NCBI GenBank assembly: GCA_964422365.1
Contig: CAYRAV010000003.1
Location: forward strand, 34,160-98,159
Direction: 5' to 3'
DNA from: CAYRAV01 sp964422365
GTDB taxonomy: Bacteria; Bacillota; Clostridia; Lachnospirales; Lachnospiraceae
DNA: 64,000 nucleotides
The notes beneath the pieces are model-generated. The model had not been told where the DNA came from and ran no database searches. It saw only the letters and a list, made by a program, of their open reading frames with translations. Below are positions 16,851 through 26,310 of this stretch, one piece after another. Each line of letters starts with the position of its first letter. Within the stretch, counting starts at the first letter, position 1. A program made the position numbers and the translations under genes.

Positions 16851-17636
16851 ATGTTACCAGGTGTATATACCAATTATAAAACAGATGGCACTTTATACTA
16901 TCGTGCTTCCATTACTTTTCAGAACAAGCATATCAGCCTTGGCAGTTTTCCTACAGAAGAACTTGCCCATTATGCTTATAATGAAGCCTCCCGTTTGGTA
17001 TCCTCTAAGGATATTTCAATAGAGCAGTATGGTGCAGAGCATTATCTTTCTTTTTTTAAATGGGTATCTCTTATTAATTTTCGTGACAATGGTATTTATT
17101 GCAAAACACCGATTTATATTAAGAAGCAGTTCTTTCTATATTATTTAGATGAAAAAACACAATTAAAATTTGATGCAGATGATCTGTTTTTTTATTCCAA
17201 ACATACGATTATGCATAGGGGCGGGCACTACTTTTATTCTGATTTTGGAATGCAGCTAAACCTTCTTTCCCGATATGGCATTAAGAATTTTGCTGTTTCT
17301 GGAAAAGATTACCGCTTTATTAATGGAGATTCTACTGATTTTCGTTATGCTAATATAGAAGTAATCAATCGCTATTATGGTGTTTCTAAAATTATGAAAA
17401 AAGGTATTCCTTTTTATGAAGTAAAGATTCATATTCATGGAGATTTTCTGGTTGGCAGATATTCTGATGAAACGGAAGCTGCGATTGCTTATAATAAGGC
17501 AGTGAAAATTTTATCAGAAGCTGGTGTGAAAAAAAAATTTTTTACTAATTATATTGATAATATGGATGCAATTACATACGCTTCTTTGTTTCATAAAATT
17601 CGTATTTCAAAAAGAATCAGGGAATTTTCTAAATGA
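16851..17636 (+). CDS. Protein with two AP2-like domains around a degenerate HNH-like core
   Basis: A 261-residue protein. Residues 3-50 (PGVYTNYKTDGTLYYRASIT, then HISLGSFPTEELAHYAYNEA) fit the AP2/ERF-like DNA-binding fold: three strands, then a helix beginning AAYAYNEA-like. Residues 175-225 (YYGVSKIMKKGIPFYEVKIH, then GRYSDETEAAIAYNKAVKIL) are a second copy. Between them DYRFINGDSTDFRYANIEV resembles the HNH-endonuclease pattern with NGD.DxR.xN kept but the expected first His replaced by Phe. AP2 plus HNH is the known architecture of homing endonucleases, so this may be a domesticated, catalytically dead relative. GAGGT lies 6 bases upstream of the ATG; it has its own promoter. Confidence 0.65.
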   Translation: MLPGVYTNYKTDGTLYYRASITFQNKHISLGSFPTEELAHYAYNEASRLVSSKDISIEQYGAEHYLSFFKWVSLINFRDNGIYCKTPIYIKKQFFLYYLDEKTQLKFDADDLFFYSKHTIMHRGGHYFYSDFGMQLNLLSRYGIKNFAVSGKDYRFINGDSTDFRYANIEVINRYYGVSKIMKKGIPFYEVKIHIHGDFLVGRYSDETEAAIAYNKAVKILSEAGVKKKFFTNYIDNMDAITYASLFHKIRISKRIREFSK

Positions 17637-17802
17637 TTTTATGATTTTTTTGGTAGTTTTTACTTATTTTAACTGGATATTTCCTGTCTTTTTTAGATAT
17701 ATATTACAGTTTTTATTTTTTTTTACTTTTTTTATATCTTTTTCCTAATTTTGTGTTATAATATATGTATATTTTTCTTCTTCCATTTTCATAGTTATAT
17801 AG

Positions 17803-17831
17803 AAGAGCCCGGATAGACAATCCGGGCTCTT
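17803..17831. terminator. Strong GC-rich hairpin
   Basis: AAGAGCCCGGAT (17803-17814) pairs perfectly with ATCCGGGCTCTT (17820-17831) around a 5-base loop. No long T-run follows, but at about 165 bases after the AP2-like gene it is the likely end of that transcript. Confidence 0.6.
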
Positions 17832-17839
17832 ATGATTCT

Positions 17840-18068
17840 CAAAATGTGCCTGAACATTACTTGTTACAAGATGTGGGTCATAATTTGCGGGGGGATTTGA
17901 TCCAAATTCATGAGGTACAGCAGGTTACATTGCATGAATTCGGACCAAATATACATACCTTATTGGACGAAGTCCGCCAGCCCGGATGGGCATGGATTGT
18001 GGTATGCCCGGATGGATACGCAAAGTGGGGTGTGCAGATTTGGGCAATGCATTTTCAAACACACTCTA
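17840..18068. repeat. Large composite copy of the intergenic repeat family
   Basis: Starts with CATTACTTGTTACAAGATGT and ends with CATTTTCAAACACACTCTAG. In between it carries TACCTTATTGGACGAAGTCC, the reverse complement of a module at 32862-32885, and GGGTGTGCAGATTTGGGCAA, as at 3957-4010. It lies just after the stop of the VWA operon and is partly GC-richer than its surroundings. It is non-coding as far as I can see. Confidence 0.7.
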
Positions 18069-18087
18069 GAAATTATCCCTTCTCCTT

Positions 18088-20886
18088 TTATCGTTCTCTC
18101 TCTTTCTTTCTGTTTAATAATGCTGTAGTATCCAATTGCTGCGATTCTTGTTTCAGCTTCGTTCTTCCTTTTCCTTTGTTTTTCTCTTTTTTTACATCTG
18201 TTTTTTGTTTTACTGGCACTTTTTCTTCTGTTTTCTTTCTTCTATTTTTGAGTTCTGCTTCTTTTTTCTGTTCTGCTGCTTTGGATCGCTGCTTTTCTAA
18301 CTGTCTGCTCCATCCTGTCTTCTCTAAGAAAAACTGTATCCCTTCCATCACAAAGTTTCTTTGTAGTCTTCTATATAATATATCATAAAAGAAACATAAC
18401 ATTGCAAAAATCAAAAACAGATTGGTAAGAAAAAAGCTTTCATTTGCTCTTGGTGGTTTCTGTTGATAAATTTCAGATGGCTCATTAATCCATACACCTG
18501 CTGTACTCTCTATAAATTCTTCTAATGCTTCATGACTTTCTTCATATTTGTATTCTGGTGAATACTGCATTGCCATAGCTGAATTCTTGCTGCTGACCAC
18601 TTCGCCTTTTTCTTCTCTTCTTATATTAATGCTGTACACACCTGTTTCACCAATGGTAAGGTTTTTCTCATACTTTCCAGGTGATACCGCATCTAATTGT
18701 ATTTCTTTTGTGTTTCCTTCTTCATCTGTATAAACGGCTGATACTTTTGTATTGGCATTATAATCTTCTAATTGGTAAGATAAGGTGGCTGTATTTCCAT
18801 TTTGTGTTACAAAAAATTGTTCGCCATTGTCTTCTTCCCCTGCAATTGTCCATTCTATTATGTTTTTCCATAATACTGCATAATTATTCCAGCCTGCATA
18901 ATTAGCAGTCCATTTATTTTCACCGTCTGAATTAAATGCTGCGGACCTTCCTAAACCATACTGCCATGTTGTAAGGATTGGATCTTTCGTATCTGACATC
19001 AAGTGGACAGTGGATGTTGATTTTGGCGTAGATGCGATATAACCTAACATACTTGGAAGTCCTTCACTGATTACATTTTTCAAAATATCACTGTTTTGTG
19101 TGATAACTGGTGTGAATTCTCTCTGGTTTAAGTATTCCTTAGCAGACAGATATACTTCCTGTGCGAAAATCCGTGGAAGGTCTGTCTCTATTCCAGTATA
19201 ATAATAGCGTCCTCCGCCCTGTTCCGCCAAATATTCCATTAACACGGTATCGGCTCCGCTTCCAACAGCTACAGTTGACAAGGTAATTCCATTGTCATTC
19301 AATTTTTTGATTAAATCATCATATCCTTTGAATCCATCTTGTCCATCTGATAAGAGAATGATATGTTTTAATTTCGTATCAACCTTTTCCAACGCTTGTT
19401 CTGCGGCATCCACTGCCGGATAAATGCTTGTTCCCCCACCTCCTGCAATACTGAAAATCTTATCTTTTATTGTCTCTGTATCCTCTGCCTGCGAAAGCTT
19501 TACTACCCACTGATATTTATCATCAAAAGCAAGAATACCAACTTTATCAATGGCTCTTAAATGCTCTACCGCTGATACGGCTGCCTGTTTTGCCAAGTCT
19601 AAATAAGTAATAACACCATTTCCATCTTCCATACTTCCTGAATGGTCGATGACCATTGCCATAGACAATGCAGGCACTTCTTTTTCTCCTTCTAAATCCA
19701 TAGACACTGGAAGGACTGTTTCTAATGGTGTATCCTTATATTCCCCTAATGCAAAACTATTCTCACCGCCAATTGCAATAAATCCGCCTGCATAATCTTT
19801 TACATAGCTTTCTAAGTTCTCCTTAAATCCATTTGGCAAATCATCTGCATGGACATCTAATGTAATAATAGATTTGTATGCATTCATCTCAACTATTGTG
19901 GTTGGTGCTGTTTGTGGCACGATTGTATGATAATTGATATTTGCTGCATCCAATACCTGTGAAAAGGCCTCTGACTGCCCTGCCTCCCCCTCTATTAAAA
20001 GAACTGCATCTCCCTGCTTTGCATTTGTAAATGCTGCATATTCATTGTTGACTGTATTTGAATCTTCTAATGGCTCTATACGGACACGATAGGTTTTCAA
20101 TCCACTTTCTGTCTGTGTATCCCTAAATACAAAATGATTGGTTCCTGTTTCTAATTCCACTGTTTCTGTGGCTTTTTCAGTATTACCTGAATAGAGTGAA
20201 AGTTTTGCGGTTGTTTTTACTGTACTTTCAATCTGAACTTCTACCTGAAAAGTATCACCTAAATTCACTTCTTCCGGTACGGTTACATTGTCAATATAGA
20301 CTTCTTTTTCATTATTCCCTTGTACCTTATAGACTTCTACTACAACTTTATTGCTGACAAGTGCTGTTGACATATTTTGCAAACTGCCTTCATTTTCATT
20401 TCCATCTGTAACGAGTACCAGGCGTTTTGCACTGTCATCTGTAAATAACGCCATAGCAGATTGTACTGCTTTTTCTAAATTTGTAGCTGTGGTAATTGGC
20501 GATGTTTCCACGCTTGTAAACAATTTCTTATCTGTCACAAACTGTTCTACTTTTGTATCAGAACCAAATGCTATGACACCTGCCTTGTCACCAGCAGGCA
20601 TATTCCCAATACCATCTTTTACAAATTGTTCTACTTCACTTTTTTTGCTTGCTATACTATCTGATACATCCAACAAATAAATGGTTGTAACATGATCACT
20701 TGACTTTCTTAAACCGATGCCGCACATAGCCAATACAAGAAAAACCGACACAGCAATCCGTATGCCAATTGCTGTATACTTTCTTTTCCGGCTGGATGTC
20801 CGCATTTTCCTTCCTGTCATAATGAAGAGGGCACATAATACCGGAATAAGAAATAATAGATATGGATGTTCCATTGTAATATGCAT
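18088..20886 (-). CDS. Large membrane protein with two VWA domains (MoxR-associated)
   Basis: A 932-residue protein, last gene of the operon. Two N-terminal membrane helices (about 8-22 and 40-58) precede a first VWA domain with MIDAS motif DVSDS (73-77). A beta-rich stretch and a glutamine-amidotransferase-like segment follow (about 295-400). A second VWA has the perfect MIDAS DHSGSM (about 425-430). Another membrane helix lies near 820-840, followed by a very Lys/Glu-rich cytoplasmic tail. VWA domains bind divalent metal and partners; with MoxR they form chaperone-like assemblies. AAGGAGG lies 9 bases before the ATG. The preceding gene stops 14 bases upstream. Confidence 0.85.
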   Translation of the reverse strand: MHITMEHPYLLFLIPVLCALFIMTGRKMRTSSRKRKYTAIGIRIAVSVFLVLAMCGIGLRKSSDHVTTIYLLDVSDSIASKKSEVEQFVKDGIGNMPAGDKAGVIAFGSDTKVEQFVTDKKLFTSVETSPITTATNLEKAVQSAMALFTDDSAKRLVLVTDGNENEGSLQNMSTALVSNKVVVEVYKVQGNNEKEVYIDNVTVPEEVNLGDTFQVEVQIESTVKTTAKLSLYSGNTEKATETVELETGTNHFVFRDTQTESGLKTYRVRIEPLEDSNTVNNEYAAFTNAKQGDAVLLIEGEAGQSEAFSQVLDAANINYHTIVPQTAPTTIVEMNAYKSIITLDVHADDLPNGFKENLESYVKDYAGGFIAIGGENSFALGEYKDTPLETVLPVSMDLEGEKEVPALSMAMVIDHSGSMEDGNGVITYLDLAKQAAVSAVEHLRAIDKVGILAFDDKYQWVVKLSQAEDTETIKDKIFSIAGGGGTSIYPAVDAAEQALEKVDTKLKHIILLSDGQDGFKGYDDLIKKLNDNGITLSTVAVGSGADTVLMEYLAEQGGGRYYYTGIETDLPRIFAQEVYLSAKEYLNQREFTPVITQNSDILKNVISEGLPSMLGYIASTPKSTSTVHLMSDTKDPILTTWQYGLGRSAAFNSDGENKWTANYAGWNNYAVLWKNIIEWTIAGEEDNGEQFFVTQNGNTATLSYQLEDYNANTKVSAVYTDEEGNTKEIQLDAVSPGKYEKNLTIGETGVYSINIRREEKGEVVSSKNSAMAMQYSPEYKYEESHEALEEFIESTAGVWINEPSEIYQQKPPRANESFFLTNLFLIFAMLCFFYDILYRRLQRNFVMEGIQFFLEKTGWSRQLEKQRSKAAEQKKEAELKNRRKKTEEKVPVKQKTDVKKEKNKGKGRTKLKQESQQLDTTALLNRKKERER

Positions 20887-20900
20887 TGTTTCTCTCCTCC

Positions 20901-22676
20901 TTATAACCTTCTAAGATATACCAGCCACTCTGCAAATAATCCTAGTAGTATGATACCTAAAACAATATTTTTTAAATCTCTTCCTGTATTCACTTCTGCA
21001 GCTGCTACTACGTTTTCTGTTGTTTCATGATTCTGGCTGCCCTTTTCTAACAGGTTTGATTCGGAAACTGCAAAATTTACCGCCAGATTTTCATTTAGGG
21101 TTTCTTCATTTTGGCTGCCGCTTACTTCATAGATACCTGATACCATTTTCTGCTCTGACACACCATTTAAAGTATAATATGTCCCAGCCGTAATAACATT
21201 ATTTTCCAATAGTGAACTTTCCAGACTTTCTCTTAATATGCCTGCTATTAACATAGGAAATTCTGCTTGAAGGGCAATGTCGCTTTTATGAATGTCAAAT
21301 GCCAGTACTGCTACTGTTCTGTTTCCAATATTTCCAATAAAACCAATACTATTTTTGTCTGCCTTTAGAAATGTTTCTGCCCAGGAAGGTTTTTTGATTT
21401 TTGTATAAGCGCTTACACCAAAACTGTAATCTCCAATATATTGTGTTACTACATGGTCGGCGGTTTTTACATAACACCCTTCCTGCTCTTTATCCAATTC
21501 AAATAAATCATTCGGTGGATTTTTCTGTGGATTTACAAACAATATATTTCCTTTTTGGGGAAGTGTCTTTGGCATAGTGCCATCAAAAATATATAAATCA
21601 TAATCATCTTTTTCATCTAAGTGAGATACATTGTTTGTTTTATATACCTCTACTTGTCCACTTGACAATACTGCCTTTTCTAAAAACACATTCTGTTCTG
21701 TTACAAGCATCACTTTCTGATTCATATTGTCTTTTATGATATCATAACTAACATTGTCTTCTGGTAATAAATCTTTTTCATTAATTTCTGCCTTTATCAC
21801 AATACCCTTCTTTATCTCTTCTTGGCTTAGAGTATCTGGAATTTTCTCTTTTTCAAAGTATACATCTGTGCTTTCTCCTGCCGGAATAGTGATATTTTGG
21901 ATATCTGCCATTTTATCATTAAAATACAGGTTAATATCTGTTGTTACACTTTCTCCACTGTAATTGCTTAATTTTGCTAATATTGTAATCGTTCCATCTT
22001 CCTGCATCGAATGACTGACATAATCCACAGTTGTATTGCCTATTGGTTCGCTTACATCAATCATGATTCCATTAATCTGTTCACATGCGGTGACTTGATC
22101 TCCTAATAATACCGTCTCATAAGAATCCCATTGTTCTCCTAATGATTTTACCAATGCAAGTGAAGCTTCTAAGTTTCCTTGTACATCTGTTGCCTGAATA
22201 CTGTCTATTGCATTTTTTATTGTGCTTTTGTCATCTGCTCCTGTTAATATAATGTGTGCTTCTGTGCTGCTGGTTACCAGTGTGACATTAACACCTGATT
22301 TCACATGTTCAATATATTCCTTTGCCTTTTTTTTGGCAATAGACAGCCCTGTATTTTTTCCATCATAGCAGGCATTCATGCTGCCGCTGTTGTCAATTAC
22401 AAGTACAATATTCTTATAATCATTTCCACCTTTGGTAAGATAAGGGGAAGCAAGTGCAAGAATAATCAGAAACATAAGCAATAACTGTAGATACATTAAT
22501 AAGTTATTTCTTAATTTTTCCCAAGGTTTTGTGGCCTCTGTATTTTTATAAGTCTCCTTCCATAAGAATGTGCTGGAAACTTCATAATCCTGTGCCTTCT
22601 GTTTTAAAATATATAACAGTATAATCAAAGGCAGTATCACAAGAAAACCCAAAGGCCAGTATGATAATAATTTCAC
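20901..22676 (-). CDS. BatA-type membrane VWA protein
   Basis: A 591-residue protein. The N-terminal aerotolerance/BatA-like region has a helix at 5-24, the block SSTFLWKETYKNTEATKPWE and a helix at 58-78. The VWA domain carries MIDAS DNSGSMNAC (about 92-100). A beta-rich extracytoplasmic region and a C-terminal helix (ILGIILLGLFAEWLVYL) follow. The start is a GTG at 22676 directly after the TAA of the DUF58 gene; GAGGTGAG inside the end of that gene serves as ribosome site, so the two are translationally coupled. The role is as partner of MoxR in an envelope complex, inferred from family and neighbours. Confidence 0.83.
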   Translation of the reverse strand: MKLLSYWPLGFLVILPLIILLYILKQKAQDYEVSSTFLWKETYKNTEATKPWEKLRNNLLMYLQLLLMFLIILALASPYLTKGGNDYKNIVLVIDNSGSMNACYDGKNTGLSIAKKKAKEYIEHVKSGVNVTLVTSSTEAHIILTGADDKSTIKNAIDSIQATDVQGNLEASLALVKSLGEQWDSYETVLLGDQVTACEQINGIMIDVSEPIGNTTVDYVSHSMQEDGTITILAKLSNYSGESVTTDINLYFNDKMADIQNITIPAGESTDVYFEKEKIPDTLSQEEIKKGIVIKAEINEKDLLPEDNVSYDIIKDNMNQKVMLVTEQNVFLEKAVLSSGQVEVYKTNNVSHLDEKDDYDLYIFDGTMPKTLPQKGNILFVNPQKNPPNDLFELDKEQEGCYVKTADHVVTQYIGDYSFGVSAYTKIKKPSWAETFLKADKNSIGFIGNIGNRTVAVLAFDIHKSDIALQAEFPMLIAGILRESLESSLLENNVITAGTYYTLNGVSEQKMVSGIYEVSGSQNEETLNENLAVNFAVSESNLLEKGSQNHETTENVVAAAEVNTGRDLKNIVLGIILLGLFAEWLVYLRRL

Positions 22677-23555
22677 TTACTTTCTCACCTCAATTCGTAT
22701 CCCTTCTAGTAATAATTTTTCCAATGGATCTTCTGTTGTCATGGTCAGGTATTGTGCCTGATATTTTTTTGCTATGTGCATTAAATTATTTTGAAACCGA
22801 TGCAGCGTTTTTTGGTATTCTTTGATTACCTTCTGACTCATGGTAATCCGTTCTTCCTGCTTTGTCTCCATATCAATCATGCGTAGTGTCCCTTCTAATT
22901 CCGGGTGTACTTCCTCAACTGCAAGGATTTGTATCAATACTACTTCCTGCTTTTTATAGGTCAAATACTTTACTATTTCTTCTAACTGTTCCTGATTCTG
23001 ATCAAAAAAATCTGATATAATCATGACCACTCCTTTTGAAGGGTATGGTTTAGATATAATACCTTTTTTTAAGTCAGTTTTTCCTTCAAAAGTTATATGT
23101 TCTAATTCCATCAGTATTTTCTGAAAGGACTGCCTGCCTGTCATTCCTTTTGTGCTTTTTACTTCATTTTCCTTTATCGTTGTAAGATAGACACGATCTA
23201 ATTGATTCAGAATGATATAAGACAATGCAGCAGCAATTCTTCTTGCCAGTATGGATTTTTTCTTCTCTCCATAATCCATGGATTTACTGCAATCTAACAT
23301 AATATGGAATAATCCTTCTTTTTCTTCCATAAATAATTTCACAAAAAGTTTGTCCATTCTGCCATAAGCATTCCAGTCTATTCTTCGTATATCATCTCCT
23401 AACATATACTCTCTGAAATCCGAAAATTCTACACTGTTTCCTTTTGCAGTTGACTTCCTGCTCCCGCTCATTCCAGCATTCAGCTTTAACTTAGTGCTTA
23501 ACTTTAAGGTATTCAATTTGGCATAAAATGTACTGTCAAATAGGCGCTCTTCCAT
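22677..23555 (-). CDS. DUF58 domain protein
   Basis: A 292-residue cytoplasmic protein. The hallmark DUF58 block (EFSDFREYMLGDDIRRIDWN AYGR, here about residues 44-67) is present, followed by a degenerate VWA-like fold (IMLDCSKSMDYGEKK). DUF58 proteins accompany MoxR ATPases and VWA proteins in most bacteria. The second of two Met codons (23555) is chosen since AAAGGTG is 8 bases upstream of it but almost touches the first. Its TAA abuts the GTG of the next gene. Confidence 0.88.
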   Translation of the reverse strand: MEERLFDSTFYAKLNTLKLSTKLKLNAGMSGSRKSTAKGNSVEFSDFREYMLGDDIRRIDWNAYGRMDKLFVKLFMEEKEGLFHIMLDCSKSMDYGEKKKSILARRIAAALSYIILNQLDRVYLTTIKENEVKSTKGMTGRQSFQKILMELEHITFEGKTDLKKGIISKPYPSKGVVMIISDFFDQNQEQLEEIVKYLTYKKQEVVLIQILAVEEVHPELEGTLRMIDMETKQEERITMSQKVIKEYQKTLHRFQNNLMHIAKKYQAQYLTMTTEDPLEKLLLEGIRIEVRK

Positions 23556-23598
23556 TTCCATTCACCTTTTTACCCTTTCTTGTACGATACTGTTTTTC

Positions 23599-24582
23599 TC
23601 AGCCTTTTGGAATCGCACTGATGATTCCTTTTATAATATCATCATTTTTTACACCTTCTGACACTGCCTCAAAATTTGGTAAAATTCTATGCCGCAATGC
23701 CGGAAATGCCACAAATTCTACATCTTCAAAAGACACATTGTAGCGTCCTTCCATTAAAGCTCTTGCCCTGGAAGCTAAGAATATTGCCTGGGCTGCTCTT
23801 GGACTGGCTCCTGTAGTGATGTATTTTTGTGTAATTTCCGGCACATCTTTTGTATTTGGATGAGTACCTACTACTAGTTTTAATGCATATTCTTTTACCG
23901 GTTCTGCTATCGGTATGTCTTTTACAGCTTCTCGCATTTTTAAAATTTCTTCCCCTGTAAGCATGGGCTGCAGTTCTACTTTTTTGTTTGTTACAGTAAT
24001 TTCCATAATATCTTTTAATTCTTCTAGTGTTGGGAATTCTACATTCAACTTGAATAGAAAACGATCGAGCTGTGCTTCAGGTAAAGGATACGTTCCTTCA
24101 TTCTCAATGGGATTCTGTGTTGCCAATACCATAAACGGCTGTGGCATTGGATAGGTATTCTTTCCTACTGTAACAGTTTTTTCCTGCATTGCCTCTAATA
24201 ATGCTGACTGGGTTTTAGGAGTAGCACGGTTAATCTCATCTGCCAGTACAAGATTTGCAAAAACCGGCCCCTGTTCAAATTGGAATACATTCTTATCCCC
24301 TTCCTTAATAATTAAATTCGTACCTGTTACATCCGCTGGCATCAAATCAGGCGTAAACTGAATTCTTGAAAAACTCATGCTTAGCACTTTAGAAAAAGCC
24401 TTTACCAGCTGTGTTTTTCCAAGTCCTGGCACACCCTCTAATAAAACATTGCCTCCTGTTAGAATTGCCAACATTACCTGACGCACAATGTCTTTCTGTC
24501 CAATAATAGCCTTTCCGATTTCCTCCTCACAGGCACTAATCTTTTCAATTATTTCTTTCATATCATTCTGATTCTCTATCAT
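23599..24582 (-). CDS. MoxR-family AAA+ ATPase
   Basis: A 327-residue AAA+ ATPase. Walker A is GVPGLGKT (about 50-57), Walker B LVLADEINRA (about 111-120), sensor ATQNPIENEGTYPLPEAQLDR, and the C-terminal lid contains TGASPRAAQAI, all typical of MoxR. It likely acts as a chaperone that remodels the VWA/DUF58 partners encoded next to it. The start at 24582 follows GGAGG by five bases; an ATG 12 bases earlier contains that ribosome site. Confidence 0.93.
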   Translation of the reverse strand: MIENQNDMKEIIEKISACEEEIGKAIIGQKDIVRQVMLAILTGGNVLLEGVPGLGKTQLVKAFSKVLSMSFSRIQFTPDLMPADVTGTNLIIKEGDKNVFQFEQGPVFANLVLADEINRATPKTQSALLEAMQEKTVTVGKNTYPMPQPFMVLATQNPIENEGTYPLPEAQLDRFLFKLNVEFPTLEELKDIMEITVTNKKVELQPMLTGEEILKMREAVKDIPIAEPVKEYALKLVVGTHPNTKDVPEITQKYITTGASPRAAQAIFLASRARALMEGRYNVSFEDVEFVAFPALRHRILPNFEAVSEGVKNDDIIKGIISAIPKG

Positions 24583-24640
24583 GTTAACCTCCATGTATTT
24601 TTATGATTTCACAACACTGCTTCTAAACAAGCATTTCTCT

Positions 24641-26284
24641 TTATCGGTTTAACTCATCAAAATAGCTTTTTACTACTTCTTTCATTGTTGATGGAATAGC
24701 ATTATTATTAATTTTACTGTAGGCTTCACTGGAATAATTTTTCAATACCTGATTGTAATCTACATGTTGTCCTGCCCACGTAATACCCTGGCCACCTTCT
24801 GTTTTATAAGAATTTCCTGTCTTTCCCTGTGTCCCTGTTACATTTTCATCACTACCTTCGGCCATTTCCGGAATGGTAATCTGTTCCTGGTTTTCTTTTA
24901 ATGCATCATTCCGCTCTATTCCTTTTTTGCTGCCCTGGTTTCTGCCGCCACCATTGCCGCTGCCATTTCCTTGACCATTTCCTTGACCACTTCCTTGACC
25001 ACTTCCTTGACCGGAACCACCTGCATTATTTCCTTGTCCCTGTCCTAAATCGGAACCACTATTTCCCTGCCCGGAATTATTCTGTGCAGAATTATTTTGT
25101 CCAGACTGGTTTCCGCTCTGGGAAGCCTGCAGGCTTGCTGTTGCACTTTGTGAAAGGGAGGCTGCACTTTGTGCCAATTGAGCCATCTGTGCCTGTGTCA
25201 TCTGTCCGCCGTCCACATTTGCCTGCATCTGCTCTAAAATCTGCTGTAACTGAGCAAGCTGTTCCTCTGACAACTGCCCTGCACCCATAACATTCTGTAG
25301 TTCTTCCAGGCTTTCCAGCAAATCTTCCATTTCACTTACACTTTCCGGTTTTGATTCTGCTTTATCCTGTGACTGGCTGTCATTGCCTTTCATCTGTTCT
25401 TCTAATTGAATCTGCTGCTGCTCCAACTGTTTTAGGAGTTCTTTCTGCTTTTCTGATAATTCTTTTTGTTTTTTTGCTTCTTCCTCTTTCTGTGCAACAA
25501 CTGATTTATCCATAAGTCCGTTTTTTTTCAATGCACTTTCTATGCTCTTTGCCTGCTCGTTATCATTCATATCTGCTACAGACTGCTCCAGTTTTGTTTT
25601 TAATCTTTCCTTCGCCTTTTGGATATCATCTAAATTTTCCGCTTCTTTTAGTTCTTCTAATCCCTCTGCTAAATGTTCCTTTACTTCTTCCTTCTCCTTA
25701 CTGTTAAGCTCTGCTATCTTTTCTATCTCTTCCTGTACCTTCTCTATTTTTTCTTTTTCCTGTTCTGCCTCTTTTGCCGTATCGTGCCTTTTTGCTGCTT
25801 CCTCTTTTGCTGCTGAAGGAAGAATTGCAGCTATCGTAAATGTTGTTGCTGCCATGACCATCAGCACAACTTGAAACAGTGCCACCTGCATAGGAAATTT
25901 CTTCTTAATGGAAAAATCCCTGATTGCTTCAACGGCATTGTCCTTTTGCAATTCACTTATCACTTCATGACTGCCCTCTAGTTCTAATGCAGTAGTAAGG
26001 CGTTCTTCTAACCCCTTACTATCTACTATTAACGCAGCCTGTTTATCATTTGGCGATTTTATCATACTGTAAATGACACCTACAACCAGTGCTGCAAGAA
26101 TCACAGCCAGTGCAAAGAAGATACTATTATAAATTGGTACAAACAAAGCAATAAAATTAATCACAGTTCCTACAACCAGTCCAACCGTAATATAAATCAA
26201 TAATGAATTCAAAAAGATATTGGCGGATAATCTGTGTTTTGCTCTTTTTACAAAATTTCTTATCTCTTTCTCCTTATTCTCCAT
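24641..26284 (-). CDS. Membrane coiled-coil protein with Gly/Gln/Asn-rich repeats
   Basis: A 547-residue protein. Two helices (about 24-46 and 52-73) and a third near 130-152 are followed by a long Glu/Lys coiled coil (160-310), Gln-rich helices (320-385) and a low-complexity SGQGSGQGNGQG stretch (about 415-450). The conserved tail GITWAGQHVDYNQVLKNYSS ends in a helix. Such proteins stand before moxR in many Firmicutes operons (DUF4175-like layout); biochemical role unknown. AGGAGG lies 7 bases before the ATG. Confidence 0.75.
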   Translation of the reverse strand: MENKEKEIRNFVKRAKHRLSANIFLNSLLIYITVGLVVGTVINFIALFVPIYNSIFFALAVILAALVVGVIYSMIKSPNDKQAALIVDSKGLEERLTTALELEGSHEVISELQKDNAVEAIRDFSIKKKFPMQVALFQVVLMVMAATTFTIAAILPSAAKEEAAKRHDTAKEAEQEKEKIEKVQEEIEKIAELNSKEKEEVKEHLAEGLEELKEAENLDDIQKAKERLKTKLEQSVADMNDNEQAKSIESALKKNGLMDKSVVAQKEEEAKKQKELSEKQKELLKQLEQQQIQLEEQMKGNDSQSQDKAESKPESVSEMEDLLESLEELQNVMGAGQLSEEQLAQLQQILEQMQANVDGGQMTQAQMAQLAQSAASLSQSATASLQASQSGNQSGQNNSAQNNSGQGNSGSDLGQGQGNNAGGSGQGSGQGSGQGNGQGNGSGNGGGRNQGSKKGIERNDALKENQEQITIPEMAEGSDENVTGTQGKTGNSYKTEGGQGITWAGQHVDYNQVLKNYSSEAYSKINNNAIPSTMKEVVKSYFDELNR

Positions 26285-26310
26285 ATCATCCCCTCCTAAT
26301 CTGTTTCTCC

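Noticed and set aside
17846..18388. Plus-strand open frame over the repeat and the end of the VWA gene
   Set aside because: It crosses a non-coding repeat copy and lies antisense to a solid gene; no ribosome site.
24901..25290. His-rich plus-strand frame opposite the coiled-coil gene
   Set aside because: Shadow of the Gly/Gln repeat codons of the minus-strand gene.
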